DNA of 64,000 nucleotides from Adenophora triphylla var. japonica (taxonomy: Eukaryota > Streptophyta > Magnoliopsida > Asterales > Campanulaceae), in NCBI GenBank assembly GCA_022495995.1, contig JAFEMH010004874.1, positions 1 through 64,000 on the forward strand. The letters run 5' to 3'. The position numbers were made by a program, and so were the translations under genes. Under the pieces are notes generated by a model, which did no database searches, had not been told where the DNA came from, and saw nothing but the letters and a program-made list of their open reading frames with translations. Positions 12,252 to 24,189 of the stretch are shown here, one piece after another (the first letter of the stretch is position 1; every line of letters starts with the position of its first letter).

Positions 12252-13508
12252 CTCTTTAGTGGTTCACCCCATTCTTCTCAAAATCCGGCATCCTCTCGCC
12301 AAAGATTCACCGCTATCTCGTATGGTCCCCTAGACTTGTTCTCCCGTAGACAAGCACATCAAAAAAGAAGTGTCATCCTTCATCTCATTTCAAAAGCATG
12401 CATATAGTCACAAAAGTGCACATATTTTTTTCAAAAGAAAAGCATTCATACAAGTCTTTTTAGCATCTTTTGCATCAAAAACGTGACTTTCATCATTTGA
12501 AACACGTCATTTTAAGCACGTTGCTTTCCTAAGGCACAAAATCATAATTTTCACGATTCTTTGCACATAAGCATTATTTTTCAAATAAAATGGCTTGCAT
12601 GAATCATTTTCATCTTCCAAAATCATGTTTTCTCATTGAAAATCAGAATTTTGACCTAGTTCTAGCACAAGGCAAGAACTCCGTCTCATATTTAGACAAT
12701 CCTCATTCTTACTTCATTTGCGAGAAAAAGTGAGTCATTCTCATAATTTTCATCAAATAAATTGCACATGCATATTCTTAGCCTCATAGGTTGTTCATGC
12801 ATCTCAAAATCATTCAAAAATCCTAAGAAAATCCTAGAAAATTCCTAAGTTCGTTAAGCCCTAAATTATTCAAAAAATCAAGCAAAATCATCGGATTTGA
12901 GCCAAATAGGAACGCTTACTCCCAACCGATCGAGGGTTCGTTGATTTATGCTCCCTTCTCCCCGGATAGAGCTCCGATGGAGGAGTGAGAAAGTCGTACC
13001 TCCTATCCGTCCGGACAAGCTCCTTCCTCCTCCATCTAGCGGCGGCGGAAACATTCCTCCTTGCTTGTCTTGGTGCCGGATCCATCTCAAATAAAAGGGA
13101 AGCAAGGGAATTCAAGGAATTTCGAAATTTTTTCTTCTCTCCTCTCTCTCTCTCGGCTGAATGGGCGGCAACAATGCCCAATAGCCCGTTCAAATCTGAT
13201 TTTAAATAATCAGAAAATCAGGTTTCCAGCCGTACGGCTTCTTTTTCCACTCTCTCATGCCGGCGGCCTCTTTCGCTCCGAGCAAAAATTACGATTTTGC
13301 CCTTGGACTTTCCACTTGGGCCTCCAATCCTCGTTATCCTCTAACCGAGATAACACCCTCTTCGTAAGATATCCCTTATCGCCTAAGCAATCAAGCTCTA
13401 TTCCCAAATACCTCCGTTAATTTCGTTATAACGGGATAACGTTAGGTGACAACCTCCGAATTGTCGAGTTCTTCTTAACTTAAGCTACCTCGTCATGAAT
13501 AGTGACGT
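12252..13508. other. Tat A 3' untranslated region, nothing coding
   Basis: AT-rich sequence with many short CATTTT/CATCATTT words (12400-12800), then a GC-richer part to 13500. I see no gene, RNA or element border. Short open frames at 12878-13420 overlap on both strands and show no conserved motif. Confidence 0.5.
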
Positions 13509-13807
13509 ATGCTTAAGTCATTCAAACTTTGGCAACCCATATCTCTCGATTCGAAAGAGATTGAGACGTATGCTCAAGTCATTGGCAACCCATATCTCTC
13601 GATTCAAAAGAGATTGAGACGTATGCTTAAGTCATTCAAACTTTGGCAACCCATATCTCTCGATTCGAAAGAGATTGAGACGTATGCTCAAGTCATTGGC
13701 AACCCATATCTCCGATTCGAAAGAGATTGAGACGTATGCTTAAATCATTCTAGCTTTGGCAACCCATATCTCTCGATTCGAAAGAGATTGAGACGTATGC
13801 TCAAGTT
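13509..13807 (+). repeat. Alternating 53/61-bp tandem repeat
   Basis: Five copies of GGCAACCCATATCTCTCGAT plus AAAGAGATTGAGACGTATGC start near 13531, 13584, 13645, 13698 and 13758. Spacings of 53, 61, 53 and 60 give a dimeric higher-order unit of about 114 bp; the longer monomer contains an extra TTCAAACTTT-like insert. It lies in the 3' UTR of Tat A. An open frame of 73 codons through it is a by-product of the repeat. Confidence 0.9.
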
Positions 13808-13959
13808 CACCAAACTCTAGCTACCTCTATCCACTCGACAAATGACGTAAGCTCTAGTTTCAATCGTGTGACATCCTCCAAGAATTGTCAATCGTGTGAC
13901 ACCTCTCCATTAATTGTCAAAATCTCAAGAATCCTAGACATCGTTCCTAACTATCTAGT

Positions 13960-14394
13960 GATGCTTGAACTACGATCAAGGCTTGATTCCTCCGGATACG
14001 TAGGTAGCCTTTTATAAAAGGTCCAAACCATTCGACCACTTTGGTCACCCCGTTTCTTTGTCACTCCTCATTGATAAAGCAGCCCCTCATAGAGGTTCGT
14101 ATATCCGACCACCTTGGTCACTCCTAGCATATCCCCAAAGAGGATCAATTGCTTGACCTCCTAGGTCATTTTCTCTTCTATTTCCCCAAAGAAGAGACCG
14201 CTTCTCTTCTTCCTTCCCCAAATGGATCCTAATTCCGAACTACGGCCCGGCTTGATTCCTCCGGATACGTAGGTAGCCTTCCGTAGGTTCAGCCACTCGA
14301 CCACCTGTCACCCAATCCGTCTCGCATTCGCCGCATCGGATCCTTTTCTATCGACAACCCCACTCGCCTTGCAAGTGACGTTGCCGAGGGGCTT
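13960..14394 (+). repeat. Duplicated 3'-UTR motif and polypurine tract
   Basis: GCTTGATTCCTCCGGATACG followed by TAGGTAGCCTT occurs at about 13980 and 14250, each preceded by a CGAACTACG-like word. The stretch ends in CCGAGGGGCTT (14384-14394), a good candidate polypurine tract for plus-strand priming, immediately before the LTR. Confidence 0.65.
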
Positions 14395-16036
14395 CGTAAG
14401 TACCCAAATCCGGCTCATGCCTTCCTTAAATTTCCCGGCAATTTCGGTAAGTTTCCCTGCAATTCCCTGACCTTCCTAGTGTTCCTGAAATGTTCGAACA
14501 AATCCCAAATTAAATTAAGGGTCGAAGGGAGCCTTCCTAATTAAGAAACACGTTTTTCTTAATTAGGAAGAGGGTTCTAGAATTTGCCACCTTGCATGGT
14601 TCTAGAAATGCTGAGTCACAATGGATAATGCCGCACGGCTGCATTAGCTCGCTGTCCCTAGCCGCACGGCTTCATTAGCCTTATCCAGATCGCCTATAAA
14701 TAGAGCCCTCCTCTACCCATTTCAACACACACAATCCATAGCAAGTCACCCACAAACACTCCAAATACGTGAAGAATATCGCTGAAGCTCAAGAAGGTGA
14801 AGAAGAAGGCCAAGAAGCTCCCTCCCTCCTCCTTGGAGATCCAAGACCAACCTCTCCTCCTAGCTCCGACCAAAGAAGAAGGAAGCCATTGGTAACCTCG
14901 CACGCCCTACCTTTGCATCCTAATTGCTTTATAAATTGCTCATTGCATTGTCTTTATATTGCTTGGGACTTCGTAGATTAAAGATCCTATCTTTATATTC
15001 CCCTTCCCCTTTCGCATGCATTAGACATCATTTGTCATAAAAATGTAGTCTTTTCCCATAAAGGTGCATCCTTTGCACCTAAAACCCCCATTTTCAAATA
15101 AAAATGTCATCTTCATGCATCCTTTGCATATAAAAATCAAATCTTTTTCAATCAAAATGCATCATTTGCATCCAAAATCCCTTGTTCAAGCATCATTTGC
15201 TTTAAAGACCATGTCTTTACCATAAACTAGCATCATATGCTTTTCAAAATGCAATCTTTATGCATCATTTGCATAATGAATGCCAATTTCTTCAACAAAA
15301 ATGCATCATTTGCATAAAAATCAAATCTTTATGCATCATTTGCAATAAAGATTATTTCTTTAAACTAAGTGCATCATTTGCAACCCAAAAATGTCATCTT
15401 TTCATTAAAGATTCATTTTTACATACATTTCCCCCATTCCCCATTAACAACCTAGGAATGGACCGGTGTAAAAGATCCTATCTTTACATCGTTCCTTCCA
15501 TTAAAGGTTCCATATCTCTTTAGAAAGGGACACCTTGAACCCTATATCTCCGATTATCGCTTAAGAAAGAGTATGAAGCATCTATACGAGCTCGACCGTC
15601 TTAAAGCGTAGGATTGATGGGCTAAGGACCCTCCTTTTTCTAAAGAACCTCATCTTTGACCAAAAGAGAGTCATTCTCTCGATCACGCAAGTCCCGAGGG
15701 TCCCGAGGTTAAAATGCGATGATCACAAGTCATAAGATGAGGACGGGATCATAATCCCAAATACATAAATTCCAAGAAATCCCGAGCGACAACCAACAAA
15801 TGGTTTGTACGTCCGGAAGACAACTTGGGACATTCCACCCTTTTTTTTTCAAACACATGCACACAAGAAAGCACGCAAGCAAGCACGATTACTGAAATCT
15901 TGGGAGACTTGCTCCGGCAAGGCACTTTGGGTGAACGCCAAACGTTCTTCCCAAGGGGTAACTTAACCTCCGAACCCAAGTAAAAACCTTTTTTTCAAAG
16001 TTTTGAGGTAATCAAAATGGCGTGGCGACTCCGTTT
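14395..16036 (+). repeat. Tat A 3' LTR, right end truncated
   Basis: Begins at 14395 with CGTAAGTACCCAAATCCGG, matching the Tat B LTR start (TGTAAGTACCCAAATTCGG at 20800) except for a mutated first base. It has a TATA box at 14695. From 15000 to 15420 there are about ten degenerate TGCATCATTTGC words. It breaks off after GCGTGGCGACTCC (16019-16031), a motif found about 100 bp before the end of the Tat B LTR. The last part of the LTR is therefore missing. Confidence 0.7.
14695..14703 (+). promoter_or_regulatory. LTR TATA box
   Basis: TATAAATAG in the Tat A LTR, followed about 30 bp on by CAACACACACAATCC, a plausible transcription start. Confidence 0.6.
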
Positions 16037-16052
16037 TTTTCAAATAACTCGG

Positions 16053-18245
16053 ATGTCTTCAAACTCGCGTGAATCCAACAAAATTTGGGCACCACATTCA
16101 CAGGAGCGTGCCAGGAGTACTAGACCAAACGAAATTGTGGGACAAAATGTTGATCATAGGATGGTGGTGCGACCTCAATCACCTATTCATGTTCCGAGTG
16201 ACGACCTAAGGGCTAGTCTCACTAGGAACAGGGAGCAAGAGGCACAACCAGACTTGAGGATGCAATTAGAGGCCAACAGAAGCCGACGTGGATCGCCTGC
16301 CAGGACTCAAAGGTCGCAATCTTATAGGGACAGGAATGGGAGCAGATCGCCTGTAAGAGAAGGAAGGCGCAGGTCGCCACCCAGAGATGATAGGCGCAGG
16401 TCGCCACCCAAGGATGAAAGGCGCAGGTCGCCACTAAGAGATGACAGTAATGTGTCATCGGGGCTTCGCTCGGTGAGGTCACCTTCTCACGAGAGATAGG
16501 AGAAGCGAGCAAGTAACTCCCCAGGAGTGAGGGTCGAAAGGTATAATCGCTGTTCCCCGCTCGGGAAAAGCATGCACTGGATGCTAGGGAATGGCTGCTA
16601 TGGAAGAGGAAATTTGAACAATGGGAAGCTGAAAAGAAAAATGACACTGGAAAGGTCGAACGAATTGACTTTGCTCTTCGACCTCTATCCAAGGATTTGA
16701 TTGATAGTCGACCTCCTCCTGGATTCAGGTTGCCCCTCCTTGAGAAATACTCAGGGGCGACCAATGCAAAAAGCCATGTGCAGCACCTGGAGGCCACAAT
16801 GTGCTTTGTCTCCAATGAGGACGACACTATGTGCAAGGCCCTCATAAGAACACTCACAGGGGCAGCTTTGACATGGTTCAATGGTTTGGCAGCCGGAAGT
16901 ATATCGACCTGGATGAGTATGAGAACAAAATTCCTAGATCGCTTCTCAACTACTGGAGCTCGGAAAATGACTGTCACCGATCTAAACAACTTGGTGCAAG
17001 GTAAAAATGAAAGCTCAATGAGCTACTACACCAAGTTTAAAGAGATGGTCGACAAGATCGAGGAGGATCTCACTGACAGGGAGGTGATCAATTGCTTTCG
17101 AAATGGCATTTCCTCGGCAGACATGGATTACGAGCTGACAGTCCATACAGTCACTACTCGACAAGAGTTATTTGAGAAAGTTTACAATGTGGCACTAGCC
17201 GAGGAGAGAAAGGAAAAGAAGAATGGAAAAGGCCCCAAGACTGAGGTCGCTGATGACAAAAAGGACTCAGCCAAGAATGGGGGAAACAACAAGAATGGTA
17301 AGAACAGGACCAGGGCGACAGAGAAGGTGCCTGAGGCTTTCACTCCCCTAACGGTGAGTCGAACAGAAATAATGAATGCGACCGAGCTAGCCCCACCAGT
17401 CCCAATGAACCCGGCCAATAAGTTCAGGAGGGACAACACCAAATTTTGTGAGTATCACAAAGATACGGGTCATCTCACAGAAGACTACTTAGGCTTGAAG
17501 CGTATCATCCAGAGAATGGTCGACCAAGGAAGGCTCAACGCATATGTGAAAAGGCCGCAAGCAGGTGGAGGCGAGCAGCCAGCGAGTGGACAGCAAGGGC
17601 CTAGGCAACCCATATTGAATTTTGGAGTCATCACAGAGCAAGCCAGCAACACAACCATCAAACATAAAATCTTTCAGCTCAACAAAGCCCCACATGTGCC
17701 GCCAAGGAGCCACGTTAGAGATGAAGTGATCAGCTTTTATCCCCATGAGCTACCAACTAATATGGCAGCTAGAGAGCAAGTTCTCGTCATTTCGAGACTC
17801 ATTGATGGATGTACGACGACCAGACTCCTAGTCGACACGGGGGGCCTGCAAGGATATTCTGTTCTACAAGACATTCCAAGAGATGGGACTCTCTAATGAG
17901 CAGCTTGAAAGATACGATGGCAGGTTAGAGGGCTTCACCAATCATCGAGTCGACGCTAAGGGACAGATCGAGCTAGACGTCGACCTAGGACAACACCCTT
18001 ACAGGGTCGTTTCTAAGGTAAAATTTATTATGATAGATGTGAACAGTGACTATGCTGCTATCCTTGGAATTCCTGGTCAGGTCGCACTTGGAATGGTGGC
18101 GTCGATACCCCATCAGCGAGTCAAATTTCCTACCCCTGCTGAGCTCTGTTGTGTACAAGGCACGGCTCGAGCATATCTAGACCATGTCTTACGAGAAAGA
18201 AAGAAGAGAGAGAGCTGGAGATTGAAACGGCGGAGGGATACTTAA
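16053..18245 (+). pseudogene. gag: Tat C gag and protease
   Basis: N-terminal part (16053-16499) is Arg/Ser-rich with repeated RRRSPP blocks. After a frame break the core (16697-17896) shows KALIRTLTGAALTWFNGL, a gag capsid motif, then a basic Lys/Asn-rich tract and a damaged zinc knuckle CEYHKDTGHLTEDY, where the last Cys is replaced by Tyr. The aspartic protease starts at RLLVDTGG (about 17824); an extra G in a G6 run near 17840 shifts the frame. The protease then continues in 17883-18245 with HPYRVVSKVKFIMIDV and LGIPGQVALGMVAS. Frameshifts inactivate it. Confidence 0.85.
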
Positions 18246-18478
18246 AGTTGTCCCGCCGCTCACCAAAACTACTCGATCACAACGATCACCAATGTGGAAG
18301 AGTCGACCTATTGCTCAAACGACGAGGTCATGGTTGAGTCGACACGTCACTCCGAAGCCCACAGTCGATCCCGATGTAGATATGGTTATGGCCGACTGTC
18401 ATCATAGGCAACCTATGCCTCCAGGTCGACAATAACTCGGGGGCTACCACCGATGAGATCGCTAACAAGTTAGATGAC

Positions 18479-19128
18479 ATGATAGCTGAGGAAGCTCCAC
18501 ACTTGGGGGCCGAAGAGAGACAAAGGGTTAGGGAGATCATCATTGAGACCCTACAGTTCAGGGATGGCCCGGAGCTAGAAGCTGTAGACGAGCTAGAATC
18601 AGTGATCGCAAATCCTTCCTATCCCGAGCAAAAGATTCAGATTGGGAAACAACTGTCAGCTGAAGAAAGGCTAGAAATCATTGAGCTACTCAAGGAGAGC
18701 AATGATGTCTTCGCATGGCGAGTAGAGGACATGAGGGGAATCAAAGAGGAGGTCGATGTTCATAGACTGGAGGTCAACCCGACCATAAAGCCCAAGCCTC
18801 AGAGATTAAGAAGCTTTGCTCGAGACAAGGAGGAAGCCATTAAACTTGAGGTACAAAAACTTTTGAGTGAAGGAATAATCAAGGAGGCCACACATACAAC
18901 CTGGCTAGCTAATGTAGTCATGGTAAAGAAGTCGAATGGCAAGTGGAGAATGTGCGTCGACTTCACCAATCTCAACCTTGCCTGCCCAAAGGATAGCTAT
19001 CCTCTCCCCAGAATTGACAAGCTCGTCGATTCCATTGCTGGCCACTCCACCCTCAGTTTTCTAGATGCCTACTCAGGTTACCACCAGATCAAGATGCACG
19101 AGGATGATATAAAGAGCCACCAGAAATA
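18479..19128 (+). pseudogene. pol: Tat C reverse transcriptase, N-terminal half
   Basis: Carries the linker before RT (LLKESNDVFAWRVEDMRGI) and the first RT motifs: LANVVMVKKSNGKWRMCVDF, LACPKDSYPLPRIDKLVDS and FLDAYSGYHQIKM. It stops at about 19115, before the catalytic YxDD motif, where sequence changes abruptly to noncoding. The loss looks like an internal deletion. The aligned copy is complement(55509-56648). Confidence 0.9.
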
Positions 19129-19878
19129 AGTGGATATAGATGCAAGTGGGGACAAAGGCCAAAGTTCGTACCCACTAAATTCGCGTAGGCCTTAGTTGGC
19201 TGTTGACCGCACGCCTGTATGTACAAAGGCCAACATATGAGCCCGTTACATGATCGCCACAAGACACCAAAGAGTCAAACCTCGTGAACCACCATTAAGT
19301 GGATACAGATACCGGTAAGTTAAAGGGCCAATATAGAAGCCCCTAACTACTGTTGCGTGGACTATTGCCTCACGGCCACAATCTGCTTGCCCAATGAAAG
19401 TAGCTTGCCTTGGCTCTTTTAAAATTATGCCACGAATTTGAAAATCTAAATAAACGTAAGTGGAAGGGAGTGATCAAAGAAGTTTTAAAAGCCAAACATC
19501 GAAATGAGGTCAAGGCCTCAAAATTGTCCAATGCCATAACAAACGCGATCATAGAGAAAAAGGGTTGACTCTCACAAGAAACTCAAGCGGTTTTGAATAA
19601 AGGGTTATAAACTCATAAACGCGGTCAGAAGGCCTACCATGCCCATAAACCACGGCATTGAGTCAAAACTAATTGTTCCAAGTCATAAGCTGAATAAAGA
19701 AAAAGCAAGGATACAAGCTTAACCAAAACATCGATATCTAGTATCAAAGTATTCAAGCATTGTCAAAAATTGAAAAAGATTAAAAAGACGAGCAGTTAAG
19801 AAAAATACTTATCGTTGATAGAAAAAAAGATTTACAACATCCTACAATCTATTACAACAGAGAAAGAAAATAAAAAAC
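19129..19878. other. Tat C 3' noncoding repeats
   Basis: AAGTGGATATAGATGC (19127) recurs as AAGTGGATACAGATACC (about 19297), giving two diverged units of about 170 bp, both with AAAGGCCAA/AAGGGCCAA and a following GTACC/CCCCTAACTA. The rest is AT-rich without genes. The position matches the repeat-prone 3' UTR of Tat elements. Confidence 0.6.
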
Positions 19879-20795
19879 CTAAGCTAAAGGCTGGGTAGAC
19901 TCAGGAGCCTTCTCCTTAGCAGCTTCAGACTCTGGAGTAGGAGAAGGGAGATTGATCGGTGAAGCTTCAGTTGTGGGGACAGTTGCTAATACTTCTGTAG
20001 GAGCTGGGGCTGGAGCTGGAGCTGACCGCGGTCCAAATAAGTCACTAACTGCAGGCCCATTGGGAAACAGGCGGGCAGCAGCTTCTTCATAGGATAGCTT
20101 CTCGTCTCCTGGAGGAGGAGGCAAAGGCAGGTCCTTCGTCTGAGGGATCCCCTTATTCGCGGCCAGAGTGGCGCCGGTCAACCGGTTAACGATGGGCGGA
20201 GTGACACCCTTCGGCAAAGTCTTTCCTTAAGCAGTTTGCCTGGCCGCTGCTTCCCTCTCTTCGTTAGCTAGCTTCCTAGCCTTTAATTGTTGGGAGTTAG
20301 GCTTACTCATCTCCGAGATATTCAGCTGGATCTACTCTGAAAGAAAAAAGAGTTGATTAGGCGGCAGTTCAAAATATGAGAAGCAATTAAAGGCATTTAT
20401 CAAAGAGAATAGAGACCAATCCACTCCGGAGGCTCGCATTCCGCACCCATCATGCATGTTTTGCAATCGGCCTCAAAAGCAAAAAATTCGTGAACCCTCC
20501 AGTCGGGATCACGAAGCTGGGGTTCAATGGCTACCCTAGGGGCATAGGGAAGACCTTCCCTCTGGGGGGCCACCTCGGTGTAGATCAGTAGCGGCTCATT
20601 AGTTATGATCGCGCTAACATCAAAAACAGGTTGCTCCCTCTCGGCCAGGAATTGGCCTAGAGTAATCTGGAGGTCCTCGGAAGCAGCAGGGTCAGGATAA
20701 GATCTAGAAGCGATCCTAACAGGAACAGGACTGGAAGGTTTTGAGAAGGACCACCCAAACCTGGACTCTATGACCAGGATGTTCCTCTGGTTCCA
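19879..20795 (-). pseudogene. Tat C antisense gene, 3' exons
   Basis: Opposite strand to gag-pol. An upstream exon (about 20795-20400) reads RFGWSFSKPSSPVP, FGPR-like proline-rich parts further on, and EADCKTCMMGAECE. It resembles the 39500-40430 region of the better-preserved antisense gene (ESRQGWEFQSPCKDPTSSF and FHEDCTRCKTERPHDQC). An intron near 20336-20400 ends in TTTCTTTCAG. The downstream exon encodes EMSKPNSQQLKARKLANEER and a Pro/Ala-rich tail (GPRSAPAPAPAPTEV) ending at 19879. A stop near 20228 breaks it. Its 5' half is cut off by Tat B. Confidence 0.7.
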
Positions 20796-20799
20796 CTAG

Positions 20800-22838
20800 T
20801 GTAAGTACCCAAATTCGGATCGTCAAAATCCGTCAGAAAGTTAACCGAAATCCGTTAACTGGCCTGCTCCAGGTTAACCGGAACTCGTTAAACTCCCCGT
20901 TGCCATGCTAACGAGACGTCCCGGGACTGCCCCGAGCATCCCGACGTCGAAGCATACTTAACACACGTCATCGCACGTGAAAGTACGGCTTTCCTTGAAA
21001 AACGCACTTTTCGGCACTTTTCGGGGGCATTTCGGACATTTTCCGGACTGTTATTTTAAAAAAAACGGACAAAACCGGGACCGGGGAATGAACTCCCATA
21101 CCTTTGGTGAGTCATGGGACACGTGGCAGCCATGCCACAGCCCTCCCATCACCCTTCAATCACAAATCAAGCTGAAAATACCAAAATACCCCTGGATTTC
21201 AGTCAAAGTCCGGCCGGACTCCCTGTGCAAATTTTCTGAAATTGCCAGCAAGCCCCTCAAAATTCCAAAATACCACAAAACCCTGGAAAACAGTCTAAGT
21301 CCGTTCGGACTCTTACTGCATTTTTCACCTATAAATAGAGGTTGCTGTCAAAGACAAAAGGAGGAAGATTTTACACCAAAAAATCACCACAGCCTCGTCC
21401 CTAAGCAGTTTCACCCCCTCCTGAGCCCCCGTTTGTCTCGATTCACGTGAAACTTCCGTATTTCGATCAAATATGCCCCTCACCACTCCGAAACACCGTT
21501 TCAAACTACTTTCCGCGTCCCGCACACACCCCCGAGCCAAAGGAGTCGACCCTAGCCATAGGTATAACTCCCTCTCTCTAAATCTCTCGTTTCGTCTCGG
21601 TTTATGCGCCAGTCGCTACAACCGTTTCGAACAACGTTATTGAAATGTAGACGCCTCCGTCTAACGGGGTCCGATACGTTTTAGCCCCTCGATCTTCTTC
21701 TCTTCCCGTAAGAGAAGTAATCACGGGTTAAAATGGCATTCCGACCCCGTTCTGTTTACTTTTTATGTCATTTACCATTCCGGATCGATCGATCCGTCGA
21801 TCGTCACTTACTTTCTGTTATTTACAATTTCGAGCCGTTTTGGCTCGTTGATCGTCATTTACAATTTCGAGCCGTTTTGGCTCGTTGATCGTCATTTACA
21901 ATTCCGGATCGTTTGATTCCGCTGATACTGCTTTAAATACTGTCATTTACAAAGTCCGACCCGTTTGGATCGTGATAGTATTTACTTTTCAAAGTCCGAG
22001 TCGCAACCCGATTCGTTGATTGCATATCATTTAATACGCGTTTTTCCCGTAAAAATCGTTAACAATGTAATGCCCGGTTCAAAACCGGAGTTCGTCCTTC
22101 GAACTCTCATTCAAAACGCGCAAAACTGACGTTTGGCCTCCAAACGCTCATCTTCAAACTAAAAGCCGCCATTTGACACATAAAATCATTTAATACGCGT
22201 TTTTCCCGTAAAAATCGTTAACAATGACTCGCCCGGTTCAAAACCGGAGTTCGTCCTTCGAACTCTCTTTCAAAAGATCAAAATCGACGTTTGCCACGCA
22301 AACGCTCATTTCAAACTCAAAACCGACATTTGTCATTCAAACGCTCATCTTTTCAAACAAAGTCACCTAATCAATGTTTGACATTCAAACCAAGATTAAG
22401 CTTGTCATTCAAGCCCCCATTTCAAAACACATACACGTTTTCGAGAAAGGTAGAAAAACTCGTCATACGAGGCGTTTCGGGTGATCTCGTAATATTCTTC
22501 CCGAAACATAAAGTGACCTCTGAACCTAACAATCTCTGGTACTCAAAGTTTTTTACTCGTTTTTGCTACCAATAAAAATGATCCCCTGTTTTCAAAGCTT
22601 TTTACTCGTTTTTGCTACCAATAAAAATGATCCCGTTTTCAAAGCCTTTTCCTAAGTTTTTGCTACCAATAAAAATGACACCATTTTCACAATAGCCGTT
22701 TCTCAACGTTTGGGCTCAAAATACAAAAAACCGCGTGGCGACTCCTCATTTTCCTTCCCATGAAGCGAGGTCTCAGACACCAACCTCCCGAGAAAGACAA
22801 CCGCCCTTTCCGCGCCGCGCGAAAGGTCCTGTAATTCT
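20800..22838 (+). repeat. Tat B 5' LTR
   Basis: Starts TGTAAGTACCCAAATTCGG. It contains a TATA box at 21330 and several internal direct repeats. TTTCGAGCCGTTTTGGCTCG occurs at about 21828 and 21868. A 159-bp repeat starts TTAATACGCGTTTTTCCCG at about 22031 and 22190. A unit with TTTTTGCTACCAATAAAAATGA occurs three times between 22540 and 22680. The end before the primer-binding site is estimated at about 22838. Confidence 0.75.
21330..21338 (+). promoter_or_regulatory. LTR TATA box
   Basis: TATAAATAG in the Tat B LTR, same motif and context (CCTATAAATAGAG) as in Tat A. Confidence 0.6.
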
Positions 22839-22857
22839 GGGGCGACTCCGCCGGGAG
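22839..22857 (+). other. Primer-binding site, tRNA-Arg type
   Basis: GGCGACTCCGCCGGGA resembles the complement of the 3' end of plant tRNA-Arg (expected form TGGCGACTCCACTGGGGA, from memory), with a few changes. It lies right where the LTR should end. Confidence 0.5.
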
Positions 22858-24189
22858 AGTGATACTTTTTTCAAAACTACCGTTGTTTTCTAAAAAGCCT
22901 TCCGTGGGTCAAACTTTCGTTTACCCTTCCTCGTTTTCGTGTGTGTGTTCCTTTAAACCTCGAACGGTTTTTTTCAAAGGCATTACATTGTCAACTTTTC
23001 AAAATCATACCATATTATGCATCCCCATTCATGTTTGATTTTCATTGCTGTCTTTTGAAATGCGCATCATAATGCTTTAAGACACATTCTGAAAAAACTC
23101 TGTTTTACTCAGAAAAAAGGAATTTTAGTGACCGCACATTACGCACACTTGCTGCCTCGAAACACCGCACTTCACGTGCACTTGCCGCCTCGGTGACACC
23201 GCACACTACAACCCGTAACCCGGGATGGCCTTATCGATTGCACTCGATTGGCCTCGCGAGATGCCTTTGGGGGCGCACGGGGTCGTCCCAAACATCCCAT
23301 CCTAGCCCGTGTAAGCTACGCACTCTTTGTGTCACACTTTGTCCAAGACCCTACTGGTTTTTGGCTTAGCTCGTGTCATAAAGCCTAAGTGTATGTTTTT
23401 TACGCCGGGCCCCGCCCCGAGTCAAGCTCGAGAGGTTGAGACCGAAGGTCGTTCCCGACTCGAAGTCTCGAGCTCTTCAGCCTTGACTTTGACGCGGAGC
23501 TCTGCCGAAAAATATACCCGAAGGTTCAATGTGACGCCGTGTCACCAAACCCTCACCGTATCCACCGTGCCAGCCACAACTTGGCCAACGCCAAAAGCTA
23601 AGGTCCCTCGCGCAAGCGAGTTAGGAGAGGTCATGCCGAAATTTTGGCACGATCCCCGCCTTAACTTAAGGACGTTGACTTCGACTGTGGCCCGTGCGTC
23701 ACATACGTTGAAAGTTTGCGTGATCAGCTAGCCTTAAGTTCACTTTTTCCTTTGTCGGTGGAACTCGCATGCCTTATAGGACCTCGCTCGGGATAGTCCG
23801 TCCCGAGAAAGATGACCTACAATGGAAATGAGGCGCTTATAAGCGTAGTGACGAGATCCACTGATTAGAGCTCTAGGATTAGTTGCGAAAAAGAAGACCC
23901 GCTCTTTTCCAACCGATTAGGACTCTGAGAAAACGCGCTTTAAGTAAACATTAATCGGTAACTGCACATTGCACAAGCCCGAAACCTTGATCCAAATCCT
24001 CCCTTTTCGAAGCCTAAACCCTTCCTTTCGTTCCCTGCAACTAGCAGAAAGTGGTTCAGATTTTCGGGTCAGCGCCTTGCCAGGATCACCGTTACTAGCC
24101 GTCGACAGCTTCTTCGGTTCCCCGCCTCCCTCACCAGAATTTCCGACATGTCTAGCTCACCAAGAAATCGTGACGGAAGGACCCCGCCA
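22858..24189 (+). other. Tat B leader, noncoding
   Basis: Collinear with 2342-3400 of Tat A (shared GGGCGCACGG, TCGTGTCATA and GCTTATA motifs). No gene is seen; a 134-codon open frame at 23327-23731 has no conserved motif and its counterpart in Tat A is not open. Confidence 0.6.

Larger units (their letters stand above)
2342..16036 (+). mobile_element. Tat-lineage Ty3/gypsy element A, decayed
   Basis: Leader, gag, protease/RT, RNase H, a second RNase H-like domain, integrase, a long 3' region with antisense coding remnants and tandem repeats, a purine tract, then a 3' LTR. Two RNase H-type domains (near 5640-5990 and 6105-6300) and antisense ORF remnants between integrase and LTR are the known Tat/Ogre layout. 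The 5' LTR is not in the window. The right end at about 16036 is where the LTR breaks off into another Tat element. Confidence 0.8.
16037..20799 (+). mobile_element. Tat-lineage element C, internally deleted
   Basis: gag, protease and the first half of RT on +, then 3' noncoding repeats and part of an antisense gene on -. Everything from the middle of RT through integrase is missing (junction near 19118). The left side joins a broken LTR of Tat A; the right side is cut by the LTR of Tat B at 20800. Protein sequence is close to the element at 37668-60680, so the two are related families. Confidence 0.75.

Noticed and set aside
16222..16989. - strand open frame of 255 codons
   Set aside because: Overlaps the Tat C gag coding strand; composition follows the complement of gag codons and has no motif of its own.
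23327..23731. 134-codon + open frame as a gene
   Set aside because: Lies in the Tat B leader; the homologous part of Tat A is not open.
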